A DNA stretch of 64,000 nt from a virus, in IMG/VR virus record IMGVR_UViG_3300033149_002227, positions 1-64,000 of that record, one strand, 5' to 3'. The notes beneath the pieces are model-generated. The model was not told the DNA's origin. It was given only the letters and a program-made list of their open reading frames with translations, and ran no database searches. Of the stretch, positions 35,209 through 43,803 are shown piece after piece; within the stretch, counting starts at the first letter, position 1; every line of letters begins with the position of its first letter. The position numbers and the translations under genes are program-made.

Positions 35209-36216
35209 ATGGCTTATGAAGTAGGCAACAACATACTCGACAATGAATACAACGACTTCATCGGAGTTAGTGGTACGTCTGCGTTCGCCTCTCAGGGCGC
35301 TGTAGATGCCGCTGCACCGTGTGTAGGTGCTATCTATGGTGTTGGGTATGGTAATCGCGGATATGGGCAGGCAGGCGTAACCCTGACCCCTGTGACGACC
35401 TCTACAGTCATCTCAAGCGCCCAATGGACAGACATGTCCGCCGCGTTAGAAGTTTGCTCCGAAAGTCAAACCGGCATAGTTGGCGGGTCAGTATTAATTC
35501 CTCCATCAACTGAAACGCAAGTGGCTGATACAATCGTAGCACACGAATCGAGTCCACCAAGTAGTAATGCATATGATTACAACAGCGTCATTGCAAGCAT
35601 CGACACAAATAGGTTTGTATTGGATTCAGCCAAAGACGGGACAGCCGTCACAACGGGCGTATCAAGTAGTACACGTGGCTCGACGTGGGGTGGTGGTGTT
35701 GGCTCCATTAATTGTATTTTCGATTTTGGTTTTGGTACTGAAGATGCAGCCAGATACTTTTTCAATTCTGGCGGGCAACTCCGAATCGATTTAAGTCATC
35801 CGGGCGGTTCAGCACAAGATAACGACTGGTCCGCTTCTTTGGGTACCCGACTCGGACAAGTTCGTATGGATTATACCGCGACCAGTAGTACCGGTACTAG
35901 CGCATTGTCCAGTAGTATTGGTTTTTATGACCTGACTGGTTCGTATCAAACTATTATCAATGGTGCCAATATTGGTACTGGTGTGTACACAACAAACGAT
36001 GTTCTCATCGAAGCTCACCGCTTAACATTCGCTGGAGTGAATGGTGGTAATGGTGTTGGTGTTAGGGTTCGTATCACCTTAACCGACTCACACGTCGGAG
36101 GAGTAGCCCCAGTCGATTCGGTGTCGGCGGGAACGAATGCCAGCTTTGCTGTCCTAAAAGCCACATTTCTAACCGGTATCGTAACTCCGAGCGGGACAGT
36201 CACTAACCCCTTCTAA
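35209..36216 (+). CDS. Virion protein, GNRGYGQ family, copy 2
   Basis: 335 residues, the tandem paralogue of the preceding gene: YGNRGYGQ, ADTIVAHES, IDTNRF, SRGSTWG and DAARYFFNSGGQLRI. It starts 4 nt after the previous stop. The C-terminal half is beta-rich and Gly/Ser/Thr-rich. The two copies have diverged widely outside the shared blocks, consistent with an old duplication and selection for different surface contacts. It is the last gene of the fibre block, followed by a new host-type promoter. Confidence 0.7.
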   Translation: MAYEVGNNILDNEYNDFIGVSGTSAFASQGAVDAAAPCVGAIYGVGYGNRGYGQAGVTLTPVTTSTVISSAQWTDMSAALEVCSESQTGIVGGSVLIPPSTETQVADTIVAHESSPPSSNAYDYNSVIASIDTNRFVLDSAKDGTAVTTGVSSSTRGSTWGGGVGSINCIFDFGFGTEDAARYFFNSGGQLRIDLSHPGGSAQDNDWSASLGTRLGQVRMDYTATSSTGTSALSSSIGFYDLTGSYQTIINGANIGTGVYTTNDVLIEAHRLTFAGVNGGNGVGVRVRITLTDSHVGGVAPVDSVSAGTNASFAVLKATFLTGIVTPSGTVTNPF

Positions 36217-36220
36217 TTGC

Positions 36221-36249
36221 TTGACTCTTCCCACCCTCGTGTGTATATT
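36221..36249 (+). promoter_or_regulatory. Sigma70-type promoter of the accessory island
   Basis: TTGACT (36221-36226), 17 bp, TATATT (36244-36249). First gene at 36274; nearly all genes to 50401 overlap or are closely spaced. Confidence 0.75.
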
Positions 36250-36265
36250 GAAATATAGCCACGAG
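36236..36265. promoter_or_regulatory. 30-bp palindrome over the island promoter -10
   Basis: CTCGTG-N2-TATATT-GA-AATATA-N2-CACGAG: 12 of 15 bases in each half pair. It contains the -10 element and extends to the start of the transcript. It is a strong operator candidate, or alternatively an RNA hairpin at the 5' end. Confidence 0.6.
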
Positions 36266-36273
36266 AGTATCCC

Positions 36274-36675
36274 ATGGAACAATCAGAACTAGACGCATTG
36301 ATTGCTGCTGCCGACAAACGTGCAGTATATGTAAATCAAGTCGAACACGCTAAAGCGAAATTCCGCTCTCTCAACGTATTGTATTGGGAGGGGCACATCT
36401 TTGAATTGAATCAAGGATTCCTGTCTTACCTGTACATCAAATATATGGAGTGGCTTTCCACACGCGAGAGGCACCTCGAAGGCAAGTCAATCGACATTCC
36501 ACTTGAACCAGTCATCCTTCTGGATAAGAACGAGGAACCCGTTCAAATAACCGACTTAAATAGGTTCATCGAAGAAGTAGAGGAATGTCATACAGAGGCA
36601 TTGAACTATTATCACGACACCTACACCGCCTTGAAACTTTCGCGGACTACTTCCGAATTAATTGAGGTCGGTTAA
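36274..36675 (+). CDS. Small phage protein, first gene of the island
   Basis: 133 residues, mostly alpha-helical and acidic, no family recognised. SELDALIAAADKR and LYWEGHIFELNQGFL suggest a small helical bundle. It sits directly behind the palindrome-bearing promoter and overlaps the glycosyltransferase gene by the TAATG junction. It could be a chaperone or carrier of the island, but that is a guess. Confidence 0.65.
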   Translation: MEQSELDALIAAADKRAVYVNQVEHAKAKFRSLNVLYWEGHIFELNQGFLSYLYIKYMEWLSTRERHLEGKSIDIPLEPVILLDKNEEPVQITDLNRFIEEVEECHTEALNYYHDTYTALKLSRTTSELIEVG

Positions 36676-37535
36676 TGCGCGGAATGCTCATGTTCGCCCA
36701 TAACAATGATCTCTTTGATTATGGGAAGATGGCGTATGCTTCAGCACTTTCCGCCATCCACCATATTGGCAAACCCATTTCAATCGTGACGGATCATGCA
36801 ACGTGGGAAAAACTCCTGAGCGAGTACCCACGTGCGATGTTTACCTTTGACCACGCCATCCTGATAGATCATCAGAACACACACCAGCGTCATTTTGATT
36901 TGGCAGACGGTTCTACGAAAAAAGCCAAATACCATAATACTTCAAGACTCGATGCTTATGAGTTGTCACCTTACGATGAAACTTTATTGATCGATACTGA
37001 TGTGTTGATACAGGATACTTCCCTACAGCACGTTTGGGGATCATCAGCTTACGTCAGAATGAATCATGAAATTTCAGAGTTGGTTCTGGGTTCTGACAAT
37101 ACACAAATAAAACTTTCTGATAAAAGTTTGACAACATTCTGGGCAACCATTTGTTATTTCCGAAAGTGCAAAGTAACTGAAGACTTTTTTGCGCTATCGA
37201 AGTACGTAAAACACCATTACGAATATTACGGAAGCCTACATGGATTCCCAATATCGATAGTACGCGTCGATTACATAATGACTGTCGCTGCACATATTAT
37301 GAGCGGATATGTCAGTGGGTCAAAGTCCGTGGTAGAACCGCTACCAGTAGAAGACACTGTGTTTGCATGGAACAGAGATATTATGATAGATTTTGATGAG
37401 GATCGAACAACGTTCTTAACAAAATCTAATGGTAGACCATTCCCTGTATCAACGTACCGAACGGTTCACTGTATGAATAAAGATAGTATGTTGAATATGG
37501 CTGATAGGATCATTGATACTTATGCGATCCTTTAA
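36675..37535 (+). CDS. GT-A type glycosyltransferase-like protein 1
   Basis: 286 residues. The N-terminal half has an alternating beta-alpha pattern with PISIVTDH and a metal-binding DxD motif LLIDTDVL (DTD at 107-109), typical of GT-A glycosyltransferases that use nucleotide-sugars. It is related to the next gene, which shares the Y-DE-LLxDxDV arrangement. The C-terminus lacks membrane segments. It would transfer a sugar in the phage-infected cell; the acceptor (DNA base, virion protein or small product) is unknown. It overlaps both neighbours. Confidence 0.7.
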   Translation: MRGMLMFAHNNDLFDYGKMAYASALSAIHHIGKPISIVTDHATWEKLLSEYPRAMFTFDHAILIDHQNTHQRHFDLADGSTKKAKYHNTSRLDAYELSPYDETLLIDTDVLIQDTSLQHVWGSSAYVRMNHEISELVLGSDNTQIKLSDKSLTTFWATICYFRKCKVTEDFFALSKYVKHHYEYYGSLHGFPISIVRVDYIMTVAAHIMSGYVSGSKSVVEPLPVEDTVFAWNRDIMIDFDEDRTTFLTKSNGRPFPVSTYRTVHCMNKDSMLNMADRIIDTYAIL

Positions 37536-38463
37536 ACGAAAAAGAGGTTTCATCACCATCGCGCAACGGAGTGGGAAACTCAATTACCTACGGATGGCGT
37601 ATGGTCTGGCATTGAGTCTGAAAGCGACACAGCGAGACGTACCCCACTTATCAGTCATGGTGACTCCCGGTACTAAAATACCAGCGAAGTATGCCGCAGT
37701 GTTTGATGAGGTCATCGATATACCGGGGTTGGATGACTCTAAAAATTCAAGATGGAAGATACACAATAAGTGGAAAGTATACCATGTGACTCCGTATGAG
37801 GAAACTATACTCCTCGATGCTGATATGGTCTTTCCAACCGATGTCAGTGATTGGTGGGATATACTGGGAGATGAGAGGAACGTGTGGTTTGCAACGCAAC
37901 CAGCGACATACCGTGGCGACCCCGTTGATATCGGAACATATCGACAAGAATTCCTAACAAATAATTTACCGATGGTGTACACCGCATTTTTATATTTCAG
38001 ACAGAGCGAAATAGCACAAGAACTTTTTGATATGGCGGCTACCGTATACCACAATTGGGTTGCGATGCGTGACAACTATCAGTTGCGCAAAACCGATGAA
38101 GAATTACTCAGTGATATGCAACACTTCCGATCACCACTCCGACATTCGTGGACACACTTTTTCCAAGATTATCCGCGCTCCGTGAGTGGTGATCTGGCAT
38201 TCGCGATAGCCACGAAAATAATGGGCGAAGAGGATAACTTCGCTCCTGATGGGATGTTTCCTACATTTACCCATATGAAACCCGGGGATCAAGGATTGGA
38301 TTTGGTTCCGTCATTATGGTCTAACTCGTTACCCTCGGTACTTCGGGAAGATATGACACTTTTGATTGGAACCTATAGACAACGATACCCATTTCATTAT
38401 GTCGAGAAAGAATGGCTGACTCAGGATGTAATACTGACATTGGAGAAAGCGGCCCGTGGATGA
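37522..38463 (+). CDS. GT-A type glycosyltransferase-like protein 2
   Basis: 313 residues from ATG 37522 (the TTG at 37513 lacks a ribosome site). The beta-alpha N-terminal half has VTPYEETILLDADMVF with DAD at 99-101, the DxD motif of GT-A enzymes. It is a divergent relative of the preceding gene, which it overlaps by 14 nt. The C-terminal half has VSGDLAFAIATKIMG and FTHMKPGDQGLD, resembling acceptor-binding parts of such enzymes. Donor and acceptor are unknown. Confidence 0.7.
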   Translation: MRSFKRKRGFITIAQRSGKLNYLRMAYGLALSLKATQRDVPHLSVMVTPGTKIPAKYAAVFDEVIDIPGLDDSKNSRWKIHNKWKVYHVTPYEETILLDADMVFPTDVSDWWDILGDERNVWFATQPATYRGDPVDIGTYRQEFLTNNLPMVYTAFLYFRQSEIAQELFDMAATVYHNWVAMRDNYQLRKTDEELLSDMQHFRSPLRHSWTHFFQDYPRSVSGDLAFAIATKIMGEEDNFAPDGMFPTFTHMKPGDQGLDLVPSLWSNSLPSVLREDMTLLIGTYRQRYPFHYVEKEWLTQDVILTLEKAARG

Positions 38464-39004
38464 TTTTTACATTTATTATGAACTTGAACACCAATCTCAC
38501 TCGATTGGAACTATTAAGGCGATAGCTCCACGTAAACTGGATGATATGGGTGATATGGAATTTATCAGGGTTCCGTCTAAGATCGGATTGTCGTTCACCA
38601 AAGGTTCGGAATCCCTAAACCGATGGGTAGTTAAATGGCTCCCTGAATTTGCAGAAATGCGCTTGTACAAACGAGAGATCGAGAAGCTGGAATCAGTGAC
38701 TAACTTCCTACAAATTATACCCACCAGACAAACCAAGGCTCATGTCACGGTAACATGGAAACGGGAGAGTAAGCTGTTCAATGTCAGAACTCGTGGTGTT
38801 AGTATTTCCCACCCAAACATAGATATGTATTTCTTTGTGACCCGACTGGATGATCCTAATATAATTTATCATCAATTCAATACATCACTATTGGAGACGA
38901 TGAATAGGAAAGGTTTGGATATTCCGTGTGATATCACTCTCCCCAACAGATTCAGCGTGTGTACTAGAACAGCCTTTGATCGATACCAATTACGGACTGA
39001 ATGA
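38456..39004 (+). CDS. Hypothetical protein of the island
   Basis: 182 residues from GTG 38456, with GGAGAA 8-13 nt upstream and overlap of the preceding stop. No family recognised. Sequence is mixed: EFIRVPSKIGLSF, a helix KREIEKLESVTNFLQ, then beta strands. Its position between glycosyltransferase genes and the ATGA overlap with the next gene make it part of the same operon. Confidence 0.65.
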   Translation: MDDFYIYYELEHQSHSIGTIKAIAPRKLDDMGDMEFIRVPSKIGLSFTKGSESLNRWVVKWLPEFAEMRLYKREIEKLESVTNFLQIIPTRQTKAHVTVTWKRESKLFNVRTRGVSISHPNIDMYFFVTRLDDPNIIYHQFNTSLLETMNRKGLDIPCDITLPNRFSVCTRTAFDRYQLRTE

Positions 39005-39966
39005 TGAAAACATTTAACACAAACGAATTTGACATCGTTTATATGTCATATGATGAGCCGCGTGCCGAAGAGTTTTACGCAGATGTGAAAGCGAAATATC
39101 CGTGGGCAAAACACGTGCACGGTGTAAAGGGATTTGATTCTGCTCACAAAGCATGCGCAAACCTTGCGGAAACTGAAAGGTTCATCACCATTGATGGCGA
39201 CAATATAGTCGATGAAACATTCTTCAATATGGAATTCACAGTACAGGAAGACATCGAAGATTGTGTATTTTCATGGGCAGCTAGAAACCACGTGAACGGG
39301 CTTGTATACGGGAATGGTGGATTAAAATGTTGGCCACGTCAGTATGTGTTGAATATGCGCACGCACGAAAATGCTGACGAGGATACTGCGGCGGTAGATT
39401 TCTGTTGGGATACGAAATACATTCAATTCAATGAAACATATTGTGAGACATTCACAAACGGAAGTCCGTTTCAGGCTTTCCGCGCTGGTTTCAGAGAGGG
39501 TGTCAAAATGACCCTTGACCGTGGTGTAAAAGTTCGCTTACCAGAAATTCACAGTAACAACAGCGTCCTCTGGCACGGCAACACCAAACGATTGGAAATA
39601 TGGGCATCGGTGGGTGCTGATGTTGAAAACGGACTGTGGTCAGTGTACGGTACGCGTCTGGGTGCCTTCATGACCAACATGGTTGATTGGGATCACGATG
39701 TAATTGCCGATTACGATTGGTTTTATAAATTCTGGATTGAAGAAATTGCTCCTAAATTCCAATCGAACAAACTCAATGTTGATATGGACATGTATTGTCC
39801 GTATACGAAATACAAATGGAGTTACGAACTCTTGTGGGACGCAACTTGCCGGTTGGGACAACCACTCCGCCGGTCCATGGGATTTAATGTTGGTGACCTT
39901 GATGAAGAGGCATCGCGGTTTTTCAAACACGTTTATGTTGCGCCGAGTCGGACAGGATATGACTAA
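39001..39966 (+). CDS. GT2-like glycosyltransferase-type protein A
   Basis: 321 residues. Motif ITIDGDNIVDE with DGDN at 65-68 resembles the DxD site of GT-A/GT2 enzymes, though the metal-binding register (DGDN) is unusual. It shares several blocks with the gene at 42489: SYDEPRAEE against SYNEPNAAE, HVHGVKG against HVSGIKG, RNHVNGLVYGNGG, and SPFQAFRAGFRE, showing common ancestry. The family is found in cyanophage-type genomes near fibre genes. ATGA start and TAATG end overlaps mark it as operonic. Confidence 0.7.
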   Translation: MMKTFNTNEFDIVYMSYDEPRAEEFYADVKAKYPWAKHVHGVKGFDSAHKACANLAETERFITIDGDNIVDETFFNMEFTVQEDIEDCVFSWAARNHVNGLVYGNGGLKCWPRQYVLNMRTHENADEDTAAVDFCWDTKYIQFNETYCETFTNGSPFQAFRAGFREGVKMTLDRGVKVRLPEIHSNNSVLWHGNTKRLEIWASVGADVENGLWSVYGTRLGAFMTNMVDWDHDVIADYDWFYKFWIEEIAPKFQSNKLNVDMDMYCPYTKYKWSYELLWDATCRLGQPLRRSMGFNVGDLDEEASRFFKHVYVAPSRTGYD

Positions 39967-41363
39967 TGTCTGACGATTTACTAAAATTTAAGCAAGATGT
40001 AATGGATGCAATTTCTCCAACCTTTTGTGCGTCCAAATGGTATGACGCTGTTATCTTTTTAAACGAAGGAAACACGAAATCTTGTCATCATACTCAGGCT
40101 CATCAAATCAATTCCGTTGAAGTAGAATTCAATCCGTCTGCATTACACAACACCGACGACAAAAAAGAACAGCGCAAACAAATGATGGCGGGCGAACGAC
40201 CCGACGCGTGCCGATATTGTTGGAACGCAGAAGATTCAATGGAAGACGATGTGTATGCTGACCGCATTCCATACACCCGAAGATTCTCCGATGAAGATAT
40301 TCAAATCGCAGCGGATTCCGCAGTGGGTTGGGATTCCCATTTGCGTACACTCGAAATATCTTTCGACCGCACATGTAATTTTGCGTGCTCGTATTGTAGC
40401 CCTCGGTTCTCTACTACATGGGCTAAAGACATCAAGAAAAACGGTGGATATATTCTCAGAACGAACTCACCATATTATGGAAACGATGGATCAGAAGTAG
40501 CTGAACCCTACGGAAGATATAACGAAGGTAATCCATATTTGGAAGCCTTCTGGAAATGGTGGCCAGAACTTTCACAGACTCTAGAGCAATTCCGTATTAC
40601 AGGTGGTGAACCAATAATGAGTGCTTCCTTCTGGAGACTGGTGGAGACGATCAAAAGGGAAGGGGTTCGTGATGACATGCTCATTTCGGTGAACTCCAAT
40701 TTAGGTTCAAAAAAGAGTCTAATTTCCGACCTGATTGACTTCACAAATTCCATTTCCCGTTTCTCATTATTCACATCCTGCGAAGCCCACGGTGACGCGG
40801 CAGAATATTTGCGAGATGGGTTAGATTACGATTATTGGCTCAAAAATATATCCAGAGTGATGACCGAGGGGAACGTAGAACAGACCACTATTATGACCAC
40901 CATTACGGCGGTCGCCCTGTATTCGTTCACAGAGTTTCTGGATGACATATTAAAACTACGGGAAGCCGGTGATCATAACATATTGATTTCATTTAACTTA
41001 TTGAAAGCCCCACCCTTCATGTCGGTTTTGATTTTACCAGAAGAAATGCGTGATGAACGTGCGACGGCCCTCGAAGTATGGGGGAAACAGAATAGTGAAA
41101 GGTTATCGTACTGGGAAACTAATGGCGTTAAGAAAGTTGTAGCATTCCTCCGCGAAGGGGCTGATCCCCTGTGGACGGACGATATCAAGAGCCGAATGTC
41201 AAATGAACTTGACTTCTATCTGTTTTATAGGCAGTATGATGAAAGGCGGGATAAATCCTTCCAAGAAACTTTTCCTTCAGACTTGGTAGAATGGTACGAA
41301 GAACTAGCCGACCAATATGAAGAAGATATTAACAAGTATCACAAGTTTCGTGGTACAATGTAG
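39966..41363 (+). CDS. Radical SAM enzyme with N-terminal cysteine region, 1
   Basis: 465 residues. The radical SAM CX3CX2C motif is CNFACSYC (Cys137, 141, 144), preceded by a typical beta strand (LRTLEISFDRT) and followed by ITGGEP (GGE, SAM binding). The N-terminal 100 residues carry FCASKW, SCHH and ACRYCWNAED, reminiscent of an auxiliary twitch/SPASM cluster but placed before the barrel rather than after it. It would generate the 5'-deoxyadenosyl radical for a hydrogen abstraction or rearrangement on an unknown substrate, perhaps a peptide or sugar. Confidence 0.85.
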   Translation: MSDDLLKFKQDVMDAISPTFCASKWYDAVIFLNEGNTKSCHHTQAHQINSVEVEFNPSALHNTDDKKEQRKQMMAGERPDACRYCWNAEDSMEDDVYADRIPYTRRFSDEDIQIAADSAVGWDSHLRTLEISFDRTCNFACSYCSPRFSTTWAKDIKKNGGYILRTNSPYYGNDGSEVAEPYGRYNEGNPYLEAFWKWWPELSQTLEQFRITGGEPIMSASFWRLVETIKREGVRDDMLISVNSNLGSKKSLISDLIDFTNSISRFSLFTSCEAHGDAAEYLRDGLDYDYWLKNISRVMTEGNVEQTTIMTTITAVALYSFTEFLDDILKLREAGDHNILISFNLLKAPPFMSVLILPEEMRDERATALEVWGKQNSERLSYWETNGVKKVVAFLREGADPLWTDDIKSRMSNELDFYLFYRQYDERRDKSFQETFPSDLVEWYEELADQYEEDINKYHKFRGTM

Positions 41364-41376
41364 CAGGAGATAAGCA

Positions 41377-42486
41377 ATGAGCAATGGGTCATCAGCAGCA
41401 CCTTCGTTTTCAGCGAGCATGTCGCAAGAGGACGATGTAGATACAGAAATCGCCGTAGCATCGCAGAGCGATGATGAATTAACCAAATCGATCCAGCGGG
41501 CTCAGCGCCACTGGGGTACGAACCCCGAAGGTACATTATACTGGGGAACCAGTAATGTCGAAGATATGGTTCCACCGGGATTATATAAATGTGGACAGCG
41601 CGACGATGTTGGTCCATGTTTCCAAAAACTCATGATCGAAACCGACGCACTCATCCAACTCCCTGATATGGTCTGCAACGAAGTCATTGCGCAGATCAAA
41701 CAATTCTGGTCAGACGAAGTGAAGGAAGCAATGGAAACACGTGGCTTCATGCACAAGCGTGGAATTATGATGTACGGAGAACCCGGTTCCGGTAAAACAT
41801 GTACCATCCAAATGCTCGTGCAAATGCTCATCAATAATGGCGGCATCGCCATCTACGCCGAAGACCCCGGCGTCCTATCAAATTGCCTTCAGTTACTCCG
41901 CCGCATTGAACCCAACCGTCCGGTCATCGTTATTCTCGAAGACTTCGACACCCTGACAGACCGTGACCGCCGCGAAAACAATTGGCTGGCTGTTCTCGAT
42001 GGTGAAGCGCAAATCAAAAACGTCGTATTCTTGGCTACCACCAACTACATCGAAAACATCGACAAGCGCTTCGTAGATCGCCCGTCACGCTTTGATATCA
42101 TTATGCCTGTCCCGATGCCCTCGGCTCGTGCTCGTGCCGCGTACATCAAGTACAAGGAGCCGTCGTTAACCGATGACGAACTGTTCGATTGGGTTCAGCA
42201 ATCAGAAGGTTTCAGCATCGCTCACGTAAAGGAGATAATTGTCTCTGTATTGTGTTTCGGCAAAACTCTGGATGAAACTGTCCGGCGTCTTAATACCCAA
42301 CGGAAGCGCGAATTCAAAAATACAACGCTGGAAAATGAAGCCAAGGGTTCTACTGGTATTGGTTTTACCAGTGATGGTGGAAGTAAGGGTGCATTTCCGA
42401 ACCGCACTTCGTTCGATACCTTCCTTGAGGAATTGGAAGGTTGGGAGTACATTGTATCTGAAGAGGTAGAATCCACAGAGGTATAA
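41377..42486 (+). CDS. AAA+ ATPase
   Basis: 369 residues, with a strong AGGAGATAAGCA ribosome site. Walker A GEPGSGKT at 134-141, Walker B VIVILEDFD at about 185-193, sensor-1 ATTN near 222, and an arginine finger region KRFVDRPSRFD, all as in BCS1/katanin-like AAA+ proteins. The N-terminal 45 residues are disordered Ser/Glu-rich. Part of the enzyme island. It may remodel or unfold a protein substrate (for example to load a modification enzyme), or act in tail-fibre maturation, but nothing in the sequence fixes its target. Confidence 0.85.
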   Translation: MSNGSSAAPSFSASMSQEDDVDTEIAVASQSDDELTKSIQRAQRHWGTNPEGTLYWGTSNVEDMVPPGLYKCGQRDDVGPCFQKLMIETDALIQLPDMVCNEVIAQIKQFWSDEVKEAMETRGFMHKRGIMMYGEPGSGKTCTIQMLVQMLINNGGIAIYAEDPGVLSNCLQLLRRIEPNRPVIVILEDFDTLTDRDRRENNWLAVLDGEAQIKNVVFLATTNYIENIDKRFVDRPSRFDIIMPVPMPSARARAAYIKYKEPSLTDDELFDWVQQSEGFSIAHVKEIIVSVLCFGKTLDETVRRLNTQRKREFKNTTLENEAKGSTGIGFTSDGGSKGAFPNRTSFDTFLEELEGWEYIVSEEVESTEV

Positions 42487-42488
42487 TC

Positions 42489-43175
42489 ATGTATGACATT
42501 GTATTTCTATCATACAATGAACCGAATGCAGCAGAGCACTGGGAATTAGTTAAAAGCCGATTCCCACGTGCTCGGCACGTTTCTGGTATAAAAGGAATTC
42601 CAAACGCTCATCGCACTGCTGCCGAGCGATGCAAGACCCGATATTTCTGGGTCATCGATGCAGACAATATCGTCCATCCTGATTTTGACTTTTCGTTTCG
42701 TTGGCGTCGTTCCGATGAGCGACAAGACCGCGTAGCCGTTTGGAAAGCAAGAAACAATGTCAACGGACTCGAATATGGTTACGGGGGAATTAAACTATTA
42801 CCGCGCCGAGTCGTATTAGAGATGCCGAATAACATCGTTGATTTCACCACCAGTATTAGCGATCACTTCTTTCCCATGGGTGAAGTCGCATCAACCACGG
42901 TAATTAATTCATCGCCCTTCGAAGCATGGAAGGCTGGATTTCGCGAATGTGTGAAACTAGCTTCCGGTGCGATCAAATCGAATCACCCAGAGGAAGACGG
43001 ACAACGGGCGGAACAGTGGATGGCAATAACGCTCGATGTTCCAAATGCCAATCAATGTATCGAAGGTGCAAAAGCTGGCTACCGGTATGGTTGGGATAAT
43101 GCGGATGATCCGAAGGCATTGGCTAAGATAAACGATTGGGAGTGGCTACAAGCGAGGTTTACCCGTCATGATTGA
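42489..43175 (+). CDS. GT2-like glycosyltransferase-type protein B
   Basis: 228 residues, paralogue of the protein at 39001: FLSYNEPNAAEHW, HVSGIKGIPNAHR, FWVIDADNIV (DADN at 57-60), RNNVNGLEYGYGGIK and SPFEAWKAGFRE. It lacks the roughly 90-residue C-terminal extension of its relative. A GT-A type sugar transferase is likely, with an acceptor shared with its paralogue. It overlaps the methyltransferase-like gene by 8 nt. Confidence 0.7.
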   Translation: MYDIVFLSYNEPNAAEHWELVKSRFPRARHVSGIKGIPNAHRTAAERCKTRYFWVIDADNIVHPDFDFSFRWRRSDERQDRVAVWKARNNVNGLEYGYGGIKLLPRRVVLEMPNNIVDFTTSISDHFFPMGEVASTTVINSSPFEAWKAGFRECVKLASGAIKSNHPEEDGQRAEQWMAITLDVPNANQCIEGAKAGYRYGWDNADDPKALAKINDWEWLQARFTRHD

Positions 43176-43803
43176 TTCAATTAAAGTATTACGCGGACTC
43201 GAAGAGATGTATCCAGAAAAGAGCTTCATCAGCCGACTTCTGTGCTGCATAGAAAACTATCCTGAGTTGAACTGGGAAGATGCAATGTCGCGTGGACAAA
43301 TCAGATCAAAACTGTGGCTCCTAAAACAACTTCGGTTAGAGAACCGTGTCCACTTGGGGCGGGTAGCAATCTGTGGTGGATGGGTTGGTATGCTATCCCG
43401 ACTGATGCTCGATCATGATGTAATCCAAACAACACACATTCATTCTATGGACACCGCCCGTGGTGCTACTATTGCAGCGGGAGAATTGAATTATGAATAT
43501 TTTGTGGAAGATGAGTTTTCCGCAACTGCCGTAAATTGTCATGATGTGATCTATAACGACTACGATACCATTATAAACACAAGTTGTGAACACTTCGATA
43601 ACTTTGACGGTTGGTTTAATAGAATTCCGAGTGGGAAAATGGTAATACTCCAGTCAAACAACTTCACCGAAATAGAAGATCACGTTGACTGCGTGCATAG
43701 CGTCAACGAATTGGTCAACAAGGCAGGGCTTCGTACTGTGATCTACAGTGGTGAATTGCCTTGCTACGGGTACATACGGTACATGGTTATAGGTATAAAA
43801 TGA
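43168..43803 (+). CDS. Putative class I SAM-dependent methyltransferase
   Basis: 211 residues. Motif I VAICGGWVGML (about 66-76) resembles the Rossmann SAM-binding loop, then an acidic strand end MDTARG. Later comes DTIINTSCEHFDN, like the motif IV region, and GKMVILQSNN. The fold is thus probably a Rossmann methyltransferase of about 200 residues. The substrate is unknown, with sugars, peptides or small products all possible. It overlaps both neighbours (ATGA with the following gene). Confidence 0.6.
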   Translation: MIDSIKVLRGLEEMYPEKSFISRLLCCIENYPELNWEDAMSRGQIRSKLWLLKQLRLENRVHLGRVAICGGWVGMLSRLMLDHDVIQTTHIHSMDTARGATIAAGELNYEYFVEDEFSATAVNCHDVIYNDYDTIINTSCEHFDNFDGWFNRIPSGKMVILQSNNFTEIEDHVDCVHSVNELVNKAGLRTVIYSGELPCYGYIRYMVIGIK

